Assembly (NCBI GenBank): GCA_934718155.1
Contig: CAKUZF010000060.1
Span: forward strand, 1-11,602
Source of the DNA: an uncultured Parabacteroides sp.
GTDB taxonomy: Bacteria; Bacteroidota; Bacteroidia; Bacteroidales; Tannerellaceae
Reading direction: 5' to 3'
DNA: 11,602 nt
Shown: in pieces, positions 3,759 to 11,602 of the stretch
How the letters are laid out: every line of letters begins with the position of its first letter
Numbering within the stretch: position 1 is the stretch's first letter
The notes under the pieces: model-generated
Database searches by the model: none
Told to the model about the DNA's origin: nothing
What the model saw: the letters and a program-made list of their open reading frames with translations, nothing else
Made by a program: the position numbers and the translations under genes

Positions 3759-5447
3759 ATGACAAACAAATTTGACTTTCAGCCAAAGCTGTTCGCGGCA
3801 TTGAAGAACTATTCGAAAGAGAAGTTCATGTCCGACTTGATGGCGGGCATCATTGTGGGCATCGTGGCTTTGCCCCTGGCTATCGCCTTTGGTATCGCCT
3901 CCGGAGTGAGTCCGGAGAAGGGTTTGATTACGGCCATCATCGGCGGTTTCATCGTTTCGCTTTTGGGCGGCACCAACATACAGATTGGCGGTCCGACGGG
4001 CGCCTTCATCGTGATTGTGTATGGCATCATCCAGAACTTCGGCTTCGAGGGACTGGCCATCGCCACCGTGATCGCGGGCATCATCCTCTTGGTGATGGGC
4101 GCGCTGAAGCTGGGCACGGTGATCAAGTTCATCCCCTATCCCATCGTGGTTGGCTTCACCAGCGGTATCGCCTTGACTATTTTCACCACACAGATGAAAG
4201 ACCTGTTTGGCCTGACGATGGAGAAGGTGCCGGCCGACTTCATCTCGAAATGGATTGCCTATTTCGGCGCGGCTCACACGGCCAGCCTTTGGGCCTTCCT
4301 GATCGGCGTGCTGAGCATCGGCATCATCATTCTTACCCCGAAGGTGTCGAAGAAGATTCCGGGATCGCTGGTGGCTATCGTGTTGATGACGGTGGTGGTC
4401 TTCGTCTTGCGCAACTACCTGGGCATTACGGGCATTGAGACGATTGGCGACCGCTTCCAGATTAACGCCTCGCTGCCTCAGCCTGCGCCTATCAGCTTCG
4501 ATATGAACACGATCAACCTGCTGCTTCCTTCGGCCTTCACGATCGCCATCTTGGGTGCGATCGAGTCGCTGCTCTCGGCCACGGTGGCCGACGGTGTGAC
4601 GGGCGATAAGCACAACTCCAACACGGAGCTGATTGCCCAGGGCGCAGCCAACGTGATTGTCCCGATGTTTGGCGGTATCCCCGTGACGGGCGCCATCGCA
4701 CGCACAATGACCAACATCAACAATGGCGGACGCACGCCGATCGCGGGCATCATCCACGCCATCGTGCTGCTGCTGATCTTGCTGTTTCTCGGCCCGCTGA
4801 CGAAGCATATCCCCATGGCCTGCCTGGCGGGTGTGCTGATCATCGTGTCATACAACATGAGCGAGTGGCGCACATTCCGCTCGCTGATGAAAAACCCGAA
4901 GAGCGACGTGTCGGTCTTGCTGGTCACCTTCTTCCTGACCGTGATCTTCGACCTGACTATCGCCATCGAGATCGGCCTCTTGATCGCCATGCTGTTCTTC
5001 ATGCGTCGTGTGGCCGAGACGACTCACGTTTCGGTGACGACCGACGAGATCGACCTGAGCGACGAGGGCGAGATTCATCACGACGAGGAGGTGCTGCAGC
5101 TGGCCAAGGGCATCGAGGTGTATGAGATCGACGGCCCGTTCTTCTTCGGCGTGGCCAACAAGTTCGACAGCGTGATGAAGAACATGGGCGACAAGCCGAA
5201 GATCCGCATCATCCGCATGCGCAAGGTGTCGTTTATCGACTCTACGGGCTTGCACAACTTGGAGAGCCTCTTGCGCCTGTCGCAGTCGGAGAACATCCAC
5301 TTGATCCTCTCGGGTGTGAACAGCCAGGTGCGCAACGTGCTGACGAAGTCGGGCTTCGACCAGAAGATCGGCCCCGACAACATCTGCAGCAACATCAACG
5401 AGGCGGTGGCCAAGGCCAACGCCGCCGCGCAAGCCATTACAGCTTGA
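3759..5447 (+). CDS. SulP/SLC26 family anion transporter with STAS domain
   Basis: This 562-aa inner-membrane protein has the usual two-part SulP layout. Residues 1-420 are the transport domain: an N-terminal DLMAGIIVGIVALPLAIAFG segment, QIGGPTGAFIV (75-85), the AIESLLSATVADG segment (267-279) and the GDKHNSNTEL to GIPVTGAIARTMTNI region (282-320). An acidic linker follows (about 428-444), then a cytoplasmic STAS domain (450-555) with the signature FIDSTGLHNL (492-501). Families of this type move sulfate, bicarbonate or dicarboxylates, mostly with sodium or protons; the substrate cannot be read from the sequence. It is divergent from a sulfide oxidoreductase, which would suit a sulfur oxyanion, but bicarbonate uptake is equally common in this family. 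The last 11 bp overlap the convergent acyltransferase gene. The length is normal. Confidence 0.9.
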   Translation: MTNKFDFQPKLFAALKNYSKEKFMSDLMAGIIVGIVALPLAIAFGIASGVSPEKGLITAIIGGFIVSLLGGTNIQIGGPTGAFIVIVYGIIQNFGFEGLAIATVIAGIILLVMGALKLGTVIKFIPYPIVVGFTSGIALTIFTTQMKDLFGLTMEKVPADFISKWIAYFGAAHTASLWAFLIGVLSIGIIILTPKVSKKIPGSLVAIVLMTVVVFVLRNYLGITGIETIGDRFQINASLPQPAPISFDMNTINLLLPSAFTIAILGAIESLLSATVADGVTGDKHNSNTELIAQGAANVIVPMFGGIPVTGAIARTMTNINNGGRTPIAGIIHAIVLLLILLFLGPLTKHIPMACLAGVLIIVSYNMSEWRTFRSLMKNPKSDVSVLLVTFFLTVIFDLTIAIEIGLLIAMLFFMRRVAETTHVSVTTDEIDLSDEGEIHHDEEVLQLAKGIEVYEIDGPFFFGVANKFDSVMKNMGDKPKIRIIRMRKVSFIDSTGLHNLESLLRLSQSENIHLILSGVNSQVRNVLTKSGFDQKIGPDNICSNINEAVAKANAAAQAITA

Positions 5448-6543
5448 TGTAGATCTTCCTCTTATACAGCCAATAGCCGGGGAACCAGTTGAGGAGCACG
5501 AAGAAGAGGGCAAAGGCCAACGAGCCGCCAAAGTTGCCAAACACAGGGCGAAGCAGGTCCATATAGATGAAGGCCGAGATGCCCGTGTATTCCATGGCGA
5601 TGGCCAACACGTCGGCCTGCACATAGAGATAGAGCGGGTTTACGCCAAACGACTCGAAAAACCAGGCCTTGCCCCTGCAGCCCCGGATGTCGATGATCCA
5701 CATCAGCAACGCCAACAGCAACGAAGCGAATCCACAAGTGGTCAGCACGAAAGTGCTGCTCCACAGCTTCTTGTTGATGGGGAACCCGTAGCTGAGCAGC
5801 AGGCCGGCAAAGAGGAGGATCGTGCCCAAGATGAAGAGGTTGCGCACGATGCGCTCTTTATCGCCCTTGTTGTCGGCAATCAGCTTGCCCGCATAGAAAC
5901 CAATCAGCACATGGCCCACGCTGCCCAGGCAGCTCAGCAACCCCTCCGGATCGAAGGCGATCTTGGTGCCGTCGGGCAGGTAGTCGCTATACATGTGAGC
6001 AGGGCCAAACAGTGCTCGGTCGACCACAGCGATGAGATTGCCTTCCGACAGCTCGGTGCTGCCCGTCAGGCCCAGCAGTGCCGCATAGAACAGCAGGAAG
6101 CCCGCCGCCGTGTGGAGCAGATACCGATGGTTGATGGTCAGCCCGATCAGCGAGCCGATGCCATAGGCCAGGGCCAAACGCTGAAGCACGCCTAAGACGC
6201 GCAACGACTGCATCCCCTCCCAACCGGAATAGAGCAGCTTGGAGCAGAAGTTGATGGCAAATCCCACCAAAAAGATCAACACCGTACGCTTCAGCACCTT
6301 GAAAAGACTGGCCGACGACAGTTTATAGTCGTATTTACGCAAAGAGAAAAACATCGAAACACCCATGATGAACATGAAGAAGGGAAACACCAAGTCGGTA
6401 GGCGTCAGCCCGTTCCATTCGGCATGGCGCAGCGGCGCATACACGTATTTCCACGAGCCGGGGTTGTTCACCATGATCATGCCTGCGATCGTAAGCCCTC
6501 GCATCACGTCGAGCGAAAGCAGTCTGTTTGAAGATTGTGTCAT
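5437..6543 (-). CDS. DUF5009/heparan-alpha-glucosaminide N-acetyltransferase-like membrane acyltransferase
   Basis: This 368-aa protein has about ten hydrophobic segments. It opens with RLLSLDVMRGLTIAGMIMVN and the family signature RHAEWNGLTPTDLVFPFFMF (39-58), which corresponds to the segment of human HGSNAT carrying the active-site histidine; here that is His40. Human HGSNAT moves an acetyl group from acetyl-CoA across the membrane to glucosamine ends of heparan sulfate. Bacterial relatives (YeiB/NagX/DUF5009) are less well understood and are often linked to amino-sugar or polysaccharide use, so the exact acceptor here is unknown. Other matches are FNPxYLY-like GVNPLYLYVQ near residue 307 and a basic C-terminus (YKRKIYIKL). 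It is convergent with SulP and divergent from leuS, and so is probably transcribed alone from the promoter at 6590-6618. Confidence 0.85.
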   Translation of the reverse strand: MTQSSNRLLSLDVMRGLTIAGMIMVNNPGSWKYVYAPLRHAEWNGLTPTDLVFPFFMFIMGVSMFFSLRKYDYKLSSASLFKVLKRTVLIFLVGFAINFCSKLLYSGWEGMQSLRVLGVLQRLALAYGIGSLIGLTINHRYLLHTAAGFLLFYAALLGLTGSTELSEGNLIAVVDRALFGPAHMYSDYLPDGTKIAFDPEGLLSCLGSVGHVLIGFYAGKLIADNKGDKERIVRNLFILGTILLFAGLLLSYGFPINKKLWSSTFVLTTCGFASLLLALLMWIIDIRGCRGKAWFFESFGVNPLYLYVQADVLAIAMEYTGISAFIYMDLLRPVFGNFGGSLAFALFFVLLNWFPGYWLYKRKIYIKL

Positions 6544-6577
6544 ATTTCAATCGTTATTTAGATTTAAAGCAGCGATA

Positions 6578-6610
6578 TTGCCGCCGTGTCAAAGATAGCT
6601 ATTATCTTTG
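6578..6610 (+). promoter_or_regulatory. leuS promoter
   Basis: TATCTTTG (6603-6610) matches the Bacteroidetes -7 consensus TAnnTTTG exactly, and TTG (6578-6580) lies 22 bp upstream. Transcription would start near 6617, giving a leader of about 30 nt before the ATG at 6646. The -7 box is one arm of a palindrome whose other arm serves the opposite strand. Confidence 0.6.
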
Positions 6611-6618
6611 CAGACAAA
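6590..6618 (-). promoter_or_regulatory. Promoter of the DUF5009-type acyltransferase gene
   Basis: On the minus strand TATCTTTG (6597-6590) is a perfect -7 box about 46 bp before the start codon at 6543, with TTTG (6618-6615) 17 bp upstream of it. The spacing is shorter than the usual 19-21 bp, so the -33 assignment is weak. The two divergent -7 boxes are only 5 bp apart. Confidence 0.5.
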
Positions 6619-6645
6619 ATCATATAACTAAATATTATTTGTCTT

Positions 6646-9480
6646 ATGGAATACAATTTCAGGGATATCGAGAAGAAATGGCACGACGACTGGGTGGCCA
6701 AACAGGTGTATAAAGTGGAGATGGATCCAAGCAAGCCGAAGTACTACGTCTTGGATATGTTCCCCTACCCTTCAGGCGCAGGTTTACACGTTGGCCATCC
6801 CCTCGGCTACATCGCATCTGATATTTATTCACGCTATAAACGTCTACAGGGCTTCAACGTGCTGCACCCGATGGGCTACGACGCCTACGGATTGCCCGCT
6901 GAGCAATATGCTATCCAAACGGGTCAGCACCCCGAGATTACGACGAAGAACAACATCGCACGCTATCGCGAGCAGCTGGAGAAGATTGGCTTCTGTTACG
7001 ACTGGAGCCGCGAGGTGCGCACCTGCGACCCGGGCTACTACAAGTGGACGCAGTGGGCTTTCCAGCAGATGTTCAATAGTTACTACGACAACAACCTCAA
7101 GAAGGCCCAGCCTATCAGCCAGCTGACCGCTGCCTTCGCACAGAAGGGCACCGAGGGGCTTAACGCCGCTTGCGGCGAGGAGCTGAGCTTCACGGCCGAC
7201 GAGTGGAACGCGAAGAGCGAGAAGGAGAAGCAGGAGACGCTGATGAACTACCGCATCGCCTACCGCGGCGAGACGATGGTGAACTGGTGTGCCGCGCTGG
7301 GCACGGTCTTGGCCAACGACGAGGTGGTGAACGGCGTTTCGGAGCGTGGCGGCTATCCCGTGGAGCAAAAGGTGATGCGCCAGTGGTGTTTGCGCGTCTC
7401 GGCCTACGCACAGCGTCTGCTCGACGGCTTGGAGACCATCGACTGGACCGACTCGCTGAAAGAGACACAGAAGAACTGGATCGGCCGTTCGGAAGGAACG
7501 GAGGTGCGCTTCAAGGTGAAAGACAGCGACCTGGAGTTTACGATCTTCACGACCCGCGCCGACACGATGTTTGGCGTTACCTTCATGGTGTTGGCTCCCG
7601 AGAGCGAGCTGGTCGCACAGCTGACAACCGACGCCCAGAAGGCCGAGGTGGAGGCCTACCTGGAGCGTACACGCAAGCGCACGGAGCGTGAGCGCATCGC
7701 CGACCGCAGCGTGACGGGCGTGTTCAGTGGCTCTTACGGCATTAACCCCTTCACCGGCGAGGCAGTGCCCATCTGGATCAGCGACTATGTGCTGGCCGGC
7801 TATGGCACAGGCGCCATCATGGCTGTGCCCGCCCACGACAGCCGCGACTACGCTTTCGCAAAGCACTTCGGACTGGAGATTCGTCCGCTTGTTGAGGGAT
7901 GCGACGTGAGCGAAGAGAGCTTCGACGCTAAAGAGGGCATCGTCTGCAACTCGCCCAAGGCGGGAGCGACCCCCTATTGCGACCTTACGCTCAACGGTTT
8001 GACCATCAAGGAGGCGATCGCCGCTACGAAGAAATATGTAAAGGAGCACAACTTGGGCCGCGTGAAGGTGAACTACCGCCTGCGCGACGCCATCTTCAGC
8101 CGCCAGCGCTACTGGGGCGAGCCGTTCCCCGTCTACTACGACAAGGAGGGCATGCCGCAGATGATCCCTGCCGACTGCCTGCCGCTGCTCCTGCCCGAGG
8201 TGGACAAGTTCCTGCCCACCGAGACTGGCGAGCCTCCATTGGGACACGCTACGAAATGGGCTTGGGACACGCAGCGCAACCAGGTGGTGGAGAACAGCCT
8301 GATCGACGGCGAGACGGTATTCCCCCTCGAGCTCTGCACGATGCCGGGATTCGCCGGCTCATCGGCCTACTACCTGCGCTATATGGATCCTCACAATGCC
8401 AACGCGTTGGTGGATAGCCAGGTGGATGAATACTGGCGCAACGTCGACCTCTACATCGGCGGAACGGAGCATGCTACGGGCCACCTTATCTACAGCCGAT
8501 TCTGGAACAAGTTTCTTTTCGACCTCGGCGTTGTGTGTGAGGAGGAGCCTTTCAAAAAGCTCATCAACCAGGGCATGATTCAGGGCCGCTCTAACTTCGT
8601 GTATCGCATCAACGGCACGAACACATTCGTCTCTTACAACCTGCGTAAGCAATACGAGGTGACCCCCATCCACGTGGATGTGAACATCGTAAGCAACGAC
8701 GTGCTCGACGTGGAGGCCTTCAAGCAGTGGCGCCCCGAGTATAACGACGCGGAGTTCGTGCTCGAAGACGGCAAGTATATCTGCGGATGGGCCGTAGAGA
8801 AGATGTCGAAGTCGATGTTCAACGTGGTGAACCCCGACATGATCGTCGAGAAGTATGGCGCCGATACGCTCCGCCTCTACGAGATGTTCCTGGGCCCGAT
8901 CGAGCAATCTAAGCCATGGGACACCAACGGCATCGACGGTGTGCATCGCTTCCTCAAGAAGCTTTGGGGCCTCTTCTGGGGCGCCGAGTTCAAGGTAACG
9001 GCCGACGAGCCGACCGCCGACGAGCTGAAGGCGATCCATAAGCTCATCAAGAAGGTCACCTACGACATCGACCACTTCTCCTACAACACCTCGATCAGCG
9101 CGTTCATGATCTGCGTCAACGAGCTGACCGCCCTGAAGTGTACGAAGAAGGCCGTGCTCGAGCTGCTCGTCATCCTGCTCAACCCCTTCGCTCCGCACAT
9201 TACCGAGGAGCTTTGGCACCAGCTGGGTCACGACACCACCGTGTGCGACGCCCAGTGGCCCAGCTACGACGAGAAATACCTCGCCGAGCAGAACGTTTCC
9301 TACGTGATCTCCTTCAACGGCAAGGCGCGCTACAACTTGCAGCTGCCCGCAGGCATCAGCCGCGAGGAGGCCGAGAAGGCGGCTTTGGAGAATGAGCAAT
9401 CGCAGAAATGGCTCGAAGGAAAGACCATCCGCAAGGTGATCGTCGTGCCTGGTAAAATCGTTAATATCGTTGTAGCATGA
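6646..9480 (+). CDS. leuS: Leucyl-tRNA synthetase
   Basis: This 944-aa class Ia synthetase charges tRNA-Leu with leucine in the cytoplasm. The HIGH motif is HVGH (48-51) after FPYPSGAGL, and the KMSKS motif is present as EKMSKSMFN (near 717-725). The CP1 editing domain lies between them, with the threonine-rich TTRADTMFGV (about 301-310) and GTGAIMAVPAHDSRD (about 387-401), whose aspartates are typical of an active editing site. The anticodon-binding helical domain follows, with NPFAPHITEELW near 845-856, and the C-terminal domain ends VPGKIVNIVVA. It is longer than the E. coli enzyme (860 aa) because of extra sequence near 150-200 and before KMSKS (about 640-715). Its stop overlaps the YitT gene start by ATGA, so the two form an operon. 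Confidence 0.98.
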   Translation: MEYNFRDIEKKWHDDWVAKQVYKVEMDPSKPKYYVLDMFPYPSGAGLHVGHPLGYIASDIYSRYKRLQGFNVLHPMGYDAYGLPAEQYAIQTGQHPEITTKNNIARYREQLEKIGFCYDWSREVRTCDPGYYKWTQWAFQQMFNSYYDNNLKKAQPISQLTAAFAQKGTEGLNAACGEELSFTADEWNAKSEKEKQETLMNYRIAYRGETMVNWCAALGTVLANDEVVNGVSERGGYPVEQKVMRQWCLRVSAYAQRLLDGLETIDWTDSLKETQKNWIGRSEGTEVRFKVKDSDLEFTIFTTRADTMFGVTFMVLAPESELVAQLTTDAQKAEVEAYLERTRKRTERERIADRSVTGVFSGSYGINPFTGEAVPIWISDYVLAGYGTGAIMAVPAHDSRDYAFAKHFGLEIRPLVEGCDVSEESFDAKEGIVCNSPKAGATPYCDLTLNGLTIKEAIAATKKYVKEHNLGRVKVNYRLRDAIFSRQRYWGEPFPVYYDKEGMPQMIPADCLPLLLPEVDKFLPTETGEPPLGHATKWAWDTQRNQVVENSLIDGETVFPLELCTMPGFAGSSAYYLRYMDPHNANALVDSQVDEYWRNVDLYIGGTEHATGHLIYSRFWNKFLFDLGVVCEEEPFKKLINQGMIQGRSNFVYRINGTNTFVSYNLRKQYEVTPIHVDVNIVSNDVLDVEAFKQWRPEYNDAEFVLEDGKYICGWAVEKMSKSMFNVVNPDMIVEKYGADTLRLYEMFLGPIEQSKPWDTNGIDGVHRFLKKLWGLFWGAEFKVTADEPTADELKAIHKLIKKVTYDIDHFSYNTSISAFMICVNELTALKCTKKAVLELLVILLNPFAPHITEELWHQLGHDTTVCDAQWPSYDEKYLAEQNVSYVISFNGKARYNLQLPAGISREEAEKAALENEQSQKWLEGKTIRKVIVVPGKIVNIVVA

Positions 9481-10349
9481 GACTCTCAAAGCTTTATTAC
9501 GCCACGCAGGATTACCTGATGATCCTGCTTGGCACAATGATGTATGGATTCGGATTCAACGCCTTCATCCTCTCTAACGAGATCGTGACGGGCGGTGTGT
9601 CGGGTATCTGCGCCCTGATCTTTTTCGCGACAAACGGACTGATCCCCGTCTCCGTCTCCTACTTTTGCATCAACGTGGCCCTGCTGCTTGTGGCCCTGAA
9701 AATCCTCGGCTTTAAGTTTCTGATTAAGACCATCTTCGGCGTATTCTCGCTCTCCTTCTCGCTCTCCTTCTTCGAGTGGTTGCTCAAAGGGAACGATATT
9801 CTGCCCAACCAGCCTTTCATGGCCATCCTGATTGGTGCCGTGCTCTGCGGTGCCGGACTCGGACTGGTCTTCTCGGCCAACGGAAGTACGGGTGGAACCG
9901 ACATCATCGGCGCGGTGATCAACAAATATAGGGACATCTCCATCGGACGTATCCTGCTGTTCTGCGACTTCATCATCATCTCCTCGTCGTTCGTCTTGTT
10001 CCACGACGTTGAGAAGATTGTCTTCGGATTCGTAGAGATGTTTGTGAGCAACAACGTGCTCGACATGGTGCTCAACGGCAACCGCCAGAGCGTGCAGTTC
10101 CTCATCTTCTCGCAGAAGCACGACGAGATAGCCGATGCCATCATCAACCACATTGGCCGAGGATGCACCATCCTCGACGGCGTGGGAGGCTACTCCAAGC
10201 GCCCCGTGAAGGTGGTGGTGCTGCTGGCCAAGAAGTCGGAGTCGAACGCCATCTTCCGCCTCGTGAAGGGCATCGACCATCAAGCCTTCATCTCGCAAAG
10301 TATTGTGCGAGGTGTCTATGGCGAGGGATTCGACCAGATAAAGGCTTAG
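9477..10349 (+). CDS. YitT family membrane protein (DUF161 + DUF2179)
   Basis: This 290-aa inner-membrane protein has about five hydrophobic segments over residues 10-195, including the glycine-rich family motifs SNEIVTGGVSGI (33-44) and FSANGSTGGTDIIG (132-145). A soluble DUF2179 domain follows at about 205-290, with GCTILDGVGGYSKRPVKVVV (229-248) and a closing IVRGVYGEGF. This is the full-length arrangement for the family. The biochemical function of YitT proteins is not established; transport is suspected. The start codon overlaps the leuS stop as ATGA, so translation is probably coupled, and the terminator at 10380-10424 ends the operon. I see no functional reason for the pairing with leuS. 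Confidence 0.9.
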   Translation: MRLSKLYYATQDYLMILLGTMMYGFGFNAFILSNEIVTGGVSGICALIFFATNGLIPVSVSYFCINVALLLVALKILGFKFLIKTIFGVFSLSFSLSFFEWLLKGNDILPNQPFMAILIGAVLCGAGLGLVFSANGSTGGTDIIGAVINKYRDISIGRILLFCDFIIISSSFVLFHDVEKIVFGFVEMFVSNNVLDMVLNGNRQSVQFLIFSQKHDEIADAIINHIGRGCTILDGVGGYSKRPVKVVVLLAKKSESNAIFRLVKGIDHQAFISQSIVRGVYGEGFDQIKA

Positions 10350-10379
10350 CTGCCCCAGCAAGGCAAACAAAAACTTACA

Positions 10380-10424
10380 AGGGCCTCTCTCTTCCATCTC
10401 AATAAGAGGGAGGCCCTCTTTATT
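10380..10424 (+). terminator. Intrinsic terminator of the leuS-yitT operon
   Basis: Arms AGGGCCTCTCTCTT (10380-10393) and AAGAGGGAGGCCCT (10404-10417) pair over 14 positions with one G-T wobble and a 10-nt loop, followed by CTTTATT. It starts 30 bp after the YitT stop codon. The long GC-rich stem makes this a convincing terminator although the T-tract is interrupted. Confidence 0.85.
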
Positions 10425-10549
10425 TCTACTCGAAAAAATTTGGCTTTTCGACTCATAATTGCTGTTCGAAGATAAAGAGATGGTCAATAGAATCAAATTT
10501 CATCCTATGGCTTTGTGGAAGACAAGGCGTCGTTGAATGTTTTTTCTGT

Positions 10550-10567
10550 AACTTTTTGAAAAAAGTT
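10550..10567. repeat. 8-bp inverted repeat upstream of the ECF sigma gene
   Basis: AACTTTTT (10550-10557) and AAAAAGTT (10560-10567) form a perfect inverted repeat around GA, 47 bp before the sigma factor start. It may be a regulatory site or chance in AT-rich DNA. The rest of 10425-10613 is AT-rich; I find no convincing -33/-7 promoter pair and no small gene in it. Confidence 0.35.
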
Positions 10568-10613
10568 GTTGTTTTGCTTAGTTTTTTGCTTGGCTGAACT
10601 GTATAGATAGTGT

Positions 10614-11123
10614 ATGAAGCAGGAAAAGAGCATAGAAAGAATGTTTCGTCAGTATTACGAGAAGATGTATAATCAAGCCAGATACCTTCTCTCCGATGAT
10701 GACGAAAGCAAGGATGTGGTGAGCGAAGTCTTTACCACAATTCTTGCAGATGATGTAGTCCTAATGCCTGAGAGTGAGGAAGGATTTCTAATGAGGAGCG
10801 TTCGCAATCGATGCCTCAACTTGATAGCCCACAAGGGCGTAAAGGAAAGGGTAGCAAAGTTGCTGATAGATGATGCCGATGTCATTCTGTCGGATGAAAC
10901 TGATGGGCGACTGGAACAACTGATGCTTCTCATTGAAGACCTCGAACCTCCCATCCGAAAGCAAATCTTCCGCTTGCGCTATCTCAAGGAGATGTCTTAT
11001 CAAGAGGTGGCAAATAAAGTGGGAGTGAGCAAGGTGACAGTGTTCAACCATCTCTCACAGGCGATGGAATGGATAAGAAAACAGTTAAAAAAGGAGCAGA
11101 ACAATGACAAACAAGGAATTTAA
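10614..11123 (+). CDS. ECF-type RNA polymerase sigma-70 factor
   Basis: This 169-aa protein contains sigma region 2 (about 7-45: MFRQYYEKMYNQARYLLSDD followed by ESKDVVSEVFTTIL) and region 4 (about 105-160: LEPPIRKQIFRLRYLKEMSY and the helix-turn-helix QEVANKVGVSKVTVFNHLSQ). Regions 1 and 3 are absent, as expected for an ECF factor, and the length is typical for Bacteroidetes. It should direct RNA polymerase to a dedicated promoter set when released from its anti-sigma partner. The next gene begins inside its 3' end (20-bp overlap) and encodes that partner. Codon use (many AGA, ATA, AAA) and base composition differ visibly from leuS and SulP, which suggests a separate, possibly acquired region. 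Confidence 0.92.
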   Translation: MKQEKSIERMFRQYYEKMYNQARYLLSDDDESKDVVSEVFTTILADDVVLMPESEEGFLMRSVRNRCLNLIAHKGVKERVAKLLIDDADVILSDETDGRLEQLMLLIEDLEPPIRKQIFRLRYLKEMSYQEVANKVGVSKVTVFNHLSQAMEWIRKQLKKEQNNDKQGI

Positions 11124-11602
11124 CAAGAGTAAAGAAGAAAAGCGACAGATGTTCTTCGATATGCAGGAGCATCCCGAACGCTATACCGACGAGCAGGTGG
11201 AAAGTTTGCTTGCCGATGAGGACATGAAGGATTTCTTTCACGACATGGCGATGTTTAGAATGGCGATGCAGAAAGGGAATCCAAAGAAAGTGAATGTAGA
11301 TGAAGTGTGGAAGGAGTTTGCTGATAAACAAAGATTAAAATTCAACGAAGCTTCCGGTAAAACATTCAGCAATCGCTGGAAGATAGCGGCATCCATCATT
11401 AGTGCCATTTTCCTCTCAGGCATGACTTTCGCTGCAATTCATTCAAGCCTTTTCCGTTTCTCTTCTTCGGAAAAGGCTAACCAAGCCAAGACTAAGCAAG
11501 TATCTTCTACTTCTGATTTGAACAAGATGGATAGCATCAAGGTGAGTGCTACGGAGAAGGCTGATAGTCTCGACCTCAAACCTGTTGTCTTTGACAATAC
11601 CG
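11104..11602 (+). CDS. FecR-like anti-sigma factor, partial (runs off window)
   Basis: The ATG at 11104 opens a frame of 166 codons that is still open at the window end. The N-terminal part is cytoplasmic and acidic, with FFDMQEHPERYTDEQVESLL (17-36), a pattern common in anti-sigma proteins of Bacteroidales sigma/anti-sigma pairs. A single membrane helix follows (WKIAASIISAIFLSGMTFAA, about 92-111), then a Ser/Lys-rich periplasmic linker. The last visible residues, KPVVFDNT, look like the start of a FecR C-terminal (DUF4974-type) domain. In this family the N-terminus holds the sigma factor and the periplasmic part senses an outer-membrane signal, often through a TonB-dependent receptor encoded next. 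It overlaps the sigma gene by 20 bp, so the two are translationally linked. Confidence 0.8.
   Translation, partial: MTNKEFNKSKEEKRQMFFDMQEHPERYTDEQVESLLADEDMKDFFHDMAMFRMAMQKGNPKKVNVDEVWKEFADKQRLKFNEASGKTFSNRWKIAASIISAIFLSGMTFAAIHSSLFRFSSSEKANQAKTKQVSSTSDLNKMDSIKVSATEKADSLDLKPVVFDNT

Noticed and set aside
3708..4808. Minus-strand 366-codon open frame
   Set aside because: It is antisense to SulP, with a His/Arg/Asp-rich composition typical of shadow frames.
6844..8247. Minus-strand 467-codon open frame, and a similar one at 8359-9537
   Set aside because: Both are antisense to leuS, whose motifs are unambiguous; their length follows from high G+C codon bias.

Overview
The window looks like a chromosomal segment of a member of the Bacteroidales. 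Candidate promoters upstream of leuS and its divergent neighbour carry the Bacteroidetes -7 box TATCTTTG, Shine-Dalgarno sites are mostly weak, and the right edge holds an ECF sigma factor paired with a FecR-type anti-sigma protein that has the start of a DUF4974-like domain. I cannot fix the genus. The central genes (about 2200-10350) are visibly richer in G+C than both ends, which look more like accessory DNA.

Left region (1-2180): repeat-rich accessory DNA with small genes, all on the minus strand. Reading along that strand from 1846 downwards there is a 92-bp repeat carrying a candidate promoter, then a three-gene operon joined by ATGA overlaps (a DUF3791 protein, a DUF3990 protein with ADP-ribosyltransferase-like motifs, and an unrecognised 66-aa protein). 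A hairpin element follows. A second, nearly identical copy of the 92-bp repeat comes next, then a RelB-type antitoxin gene fused to what looks like the last codons of a lost YafQ/RelE toxin, then a 22-bp tandem array and a second copy of the hairpin element. This alternation of promoter repeat, toxin-antitoxin-like genes and hairpin looks like a small cassette array and is the most interesting part of the window. Between it and the core genes (1847-2183) lie an 11-bp tandem array ending in a perfect 12-bp hairpin, three 15-bp repeats, and the terminator of the next gene.

Central region (2184-10417): a sulfide:quinone oxidoreductase with a twin-arginine-like leader (minus) is divergent from a SulP anion transporter with a STAS domain (plus). 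SulP is convergent, with an 11-bp overlap, with a membrane acyltransferase of the DUF5009/heparan-alpha-glucosaminide acetyltransferase type (minus). That gene is divergent from leuS (plus), and the two appear to use back-to-back promoters sharing one palindrome. leuS overlaps a YitT-family membrane protein by ATGA, and a strong intrinsic terminator closes this two-gene operon.

Right region (10418-11602): an AT-rich intergenic stretch, then an ECF sigma factor and its overlapping anti-sigma gene, which runs off the window. Such pairs in Bacteroidetes usually control a nutrient-uptake or surface system encoded just downstream, here outside the window.
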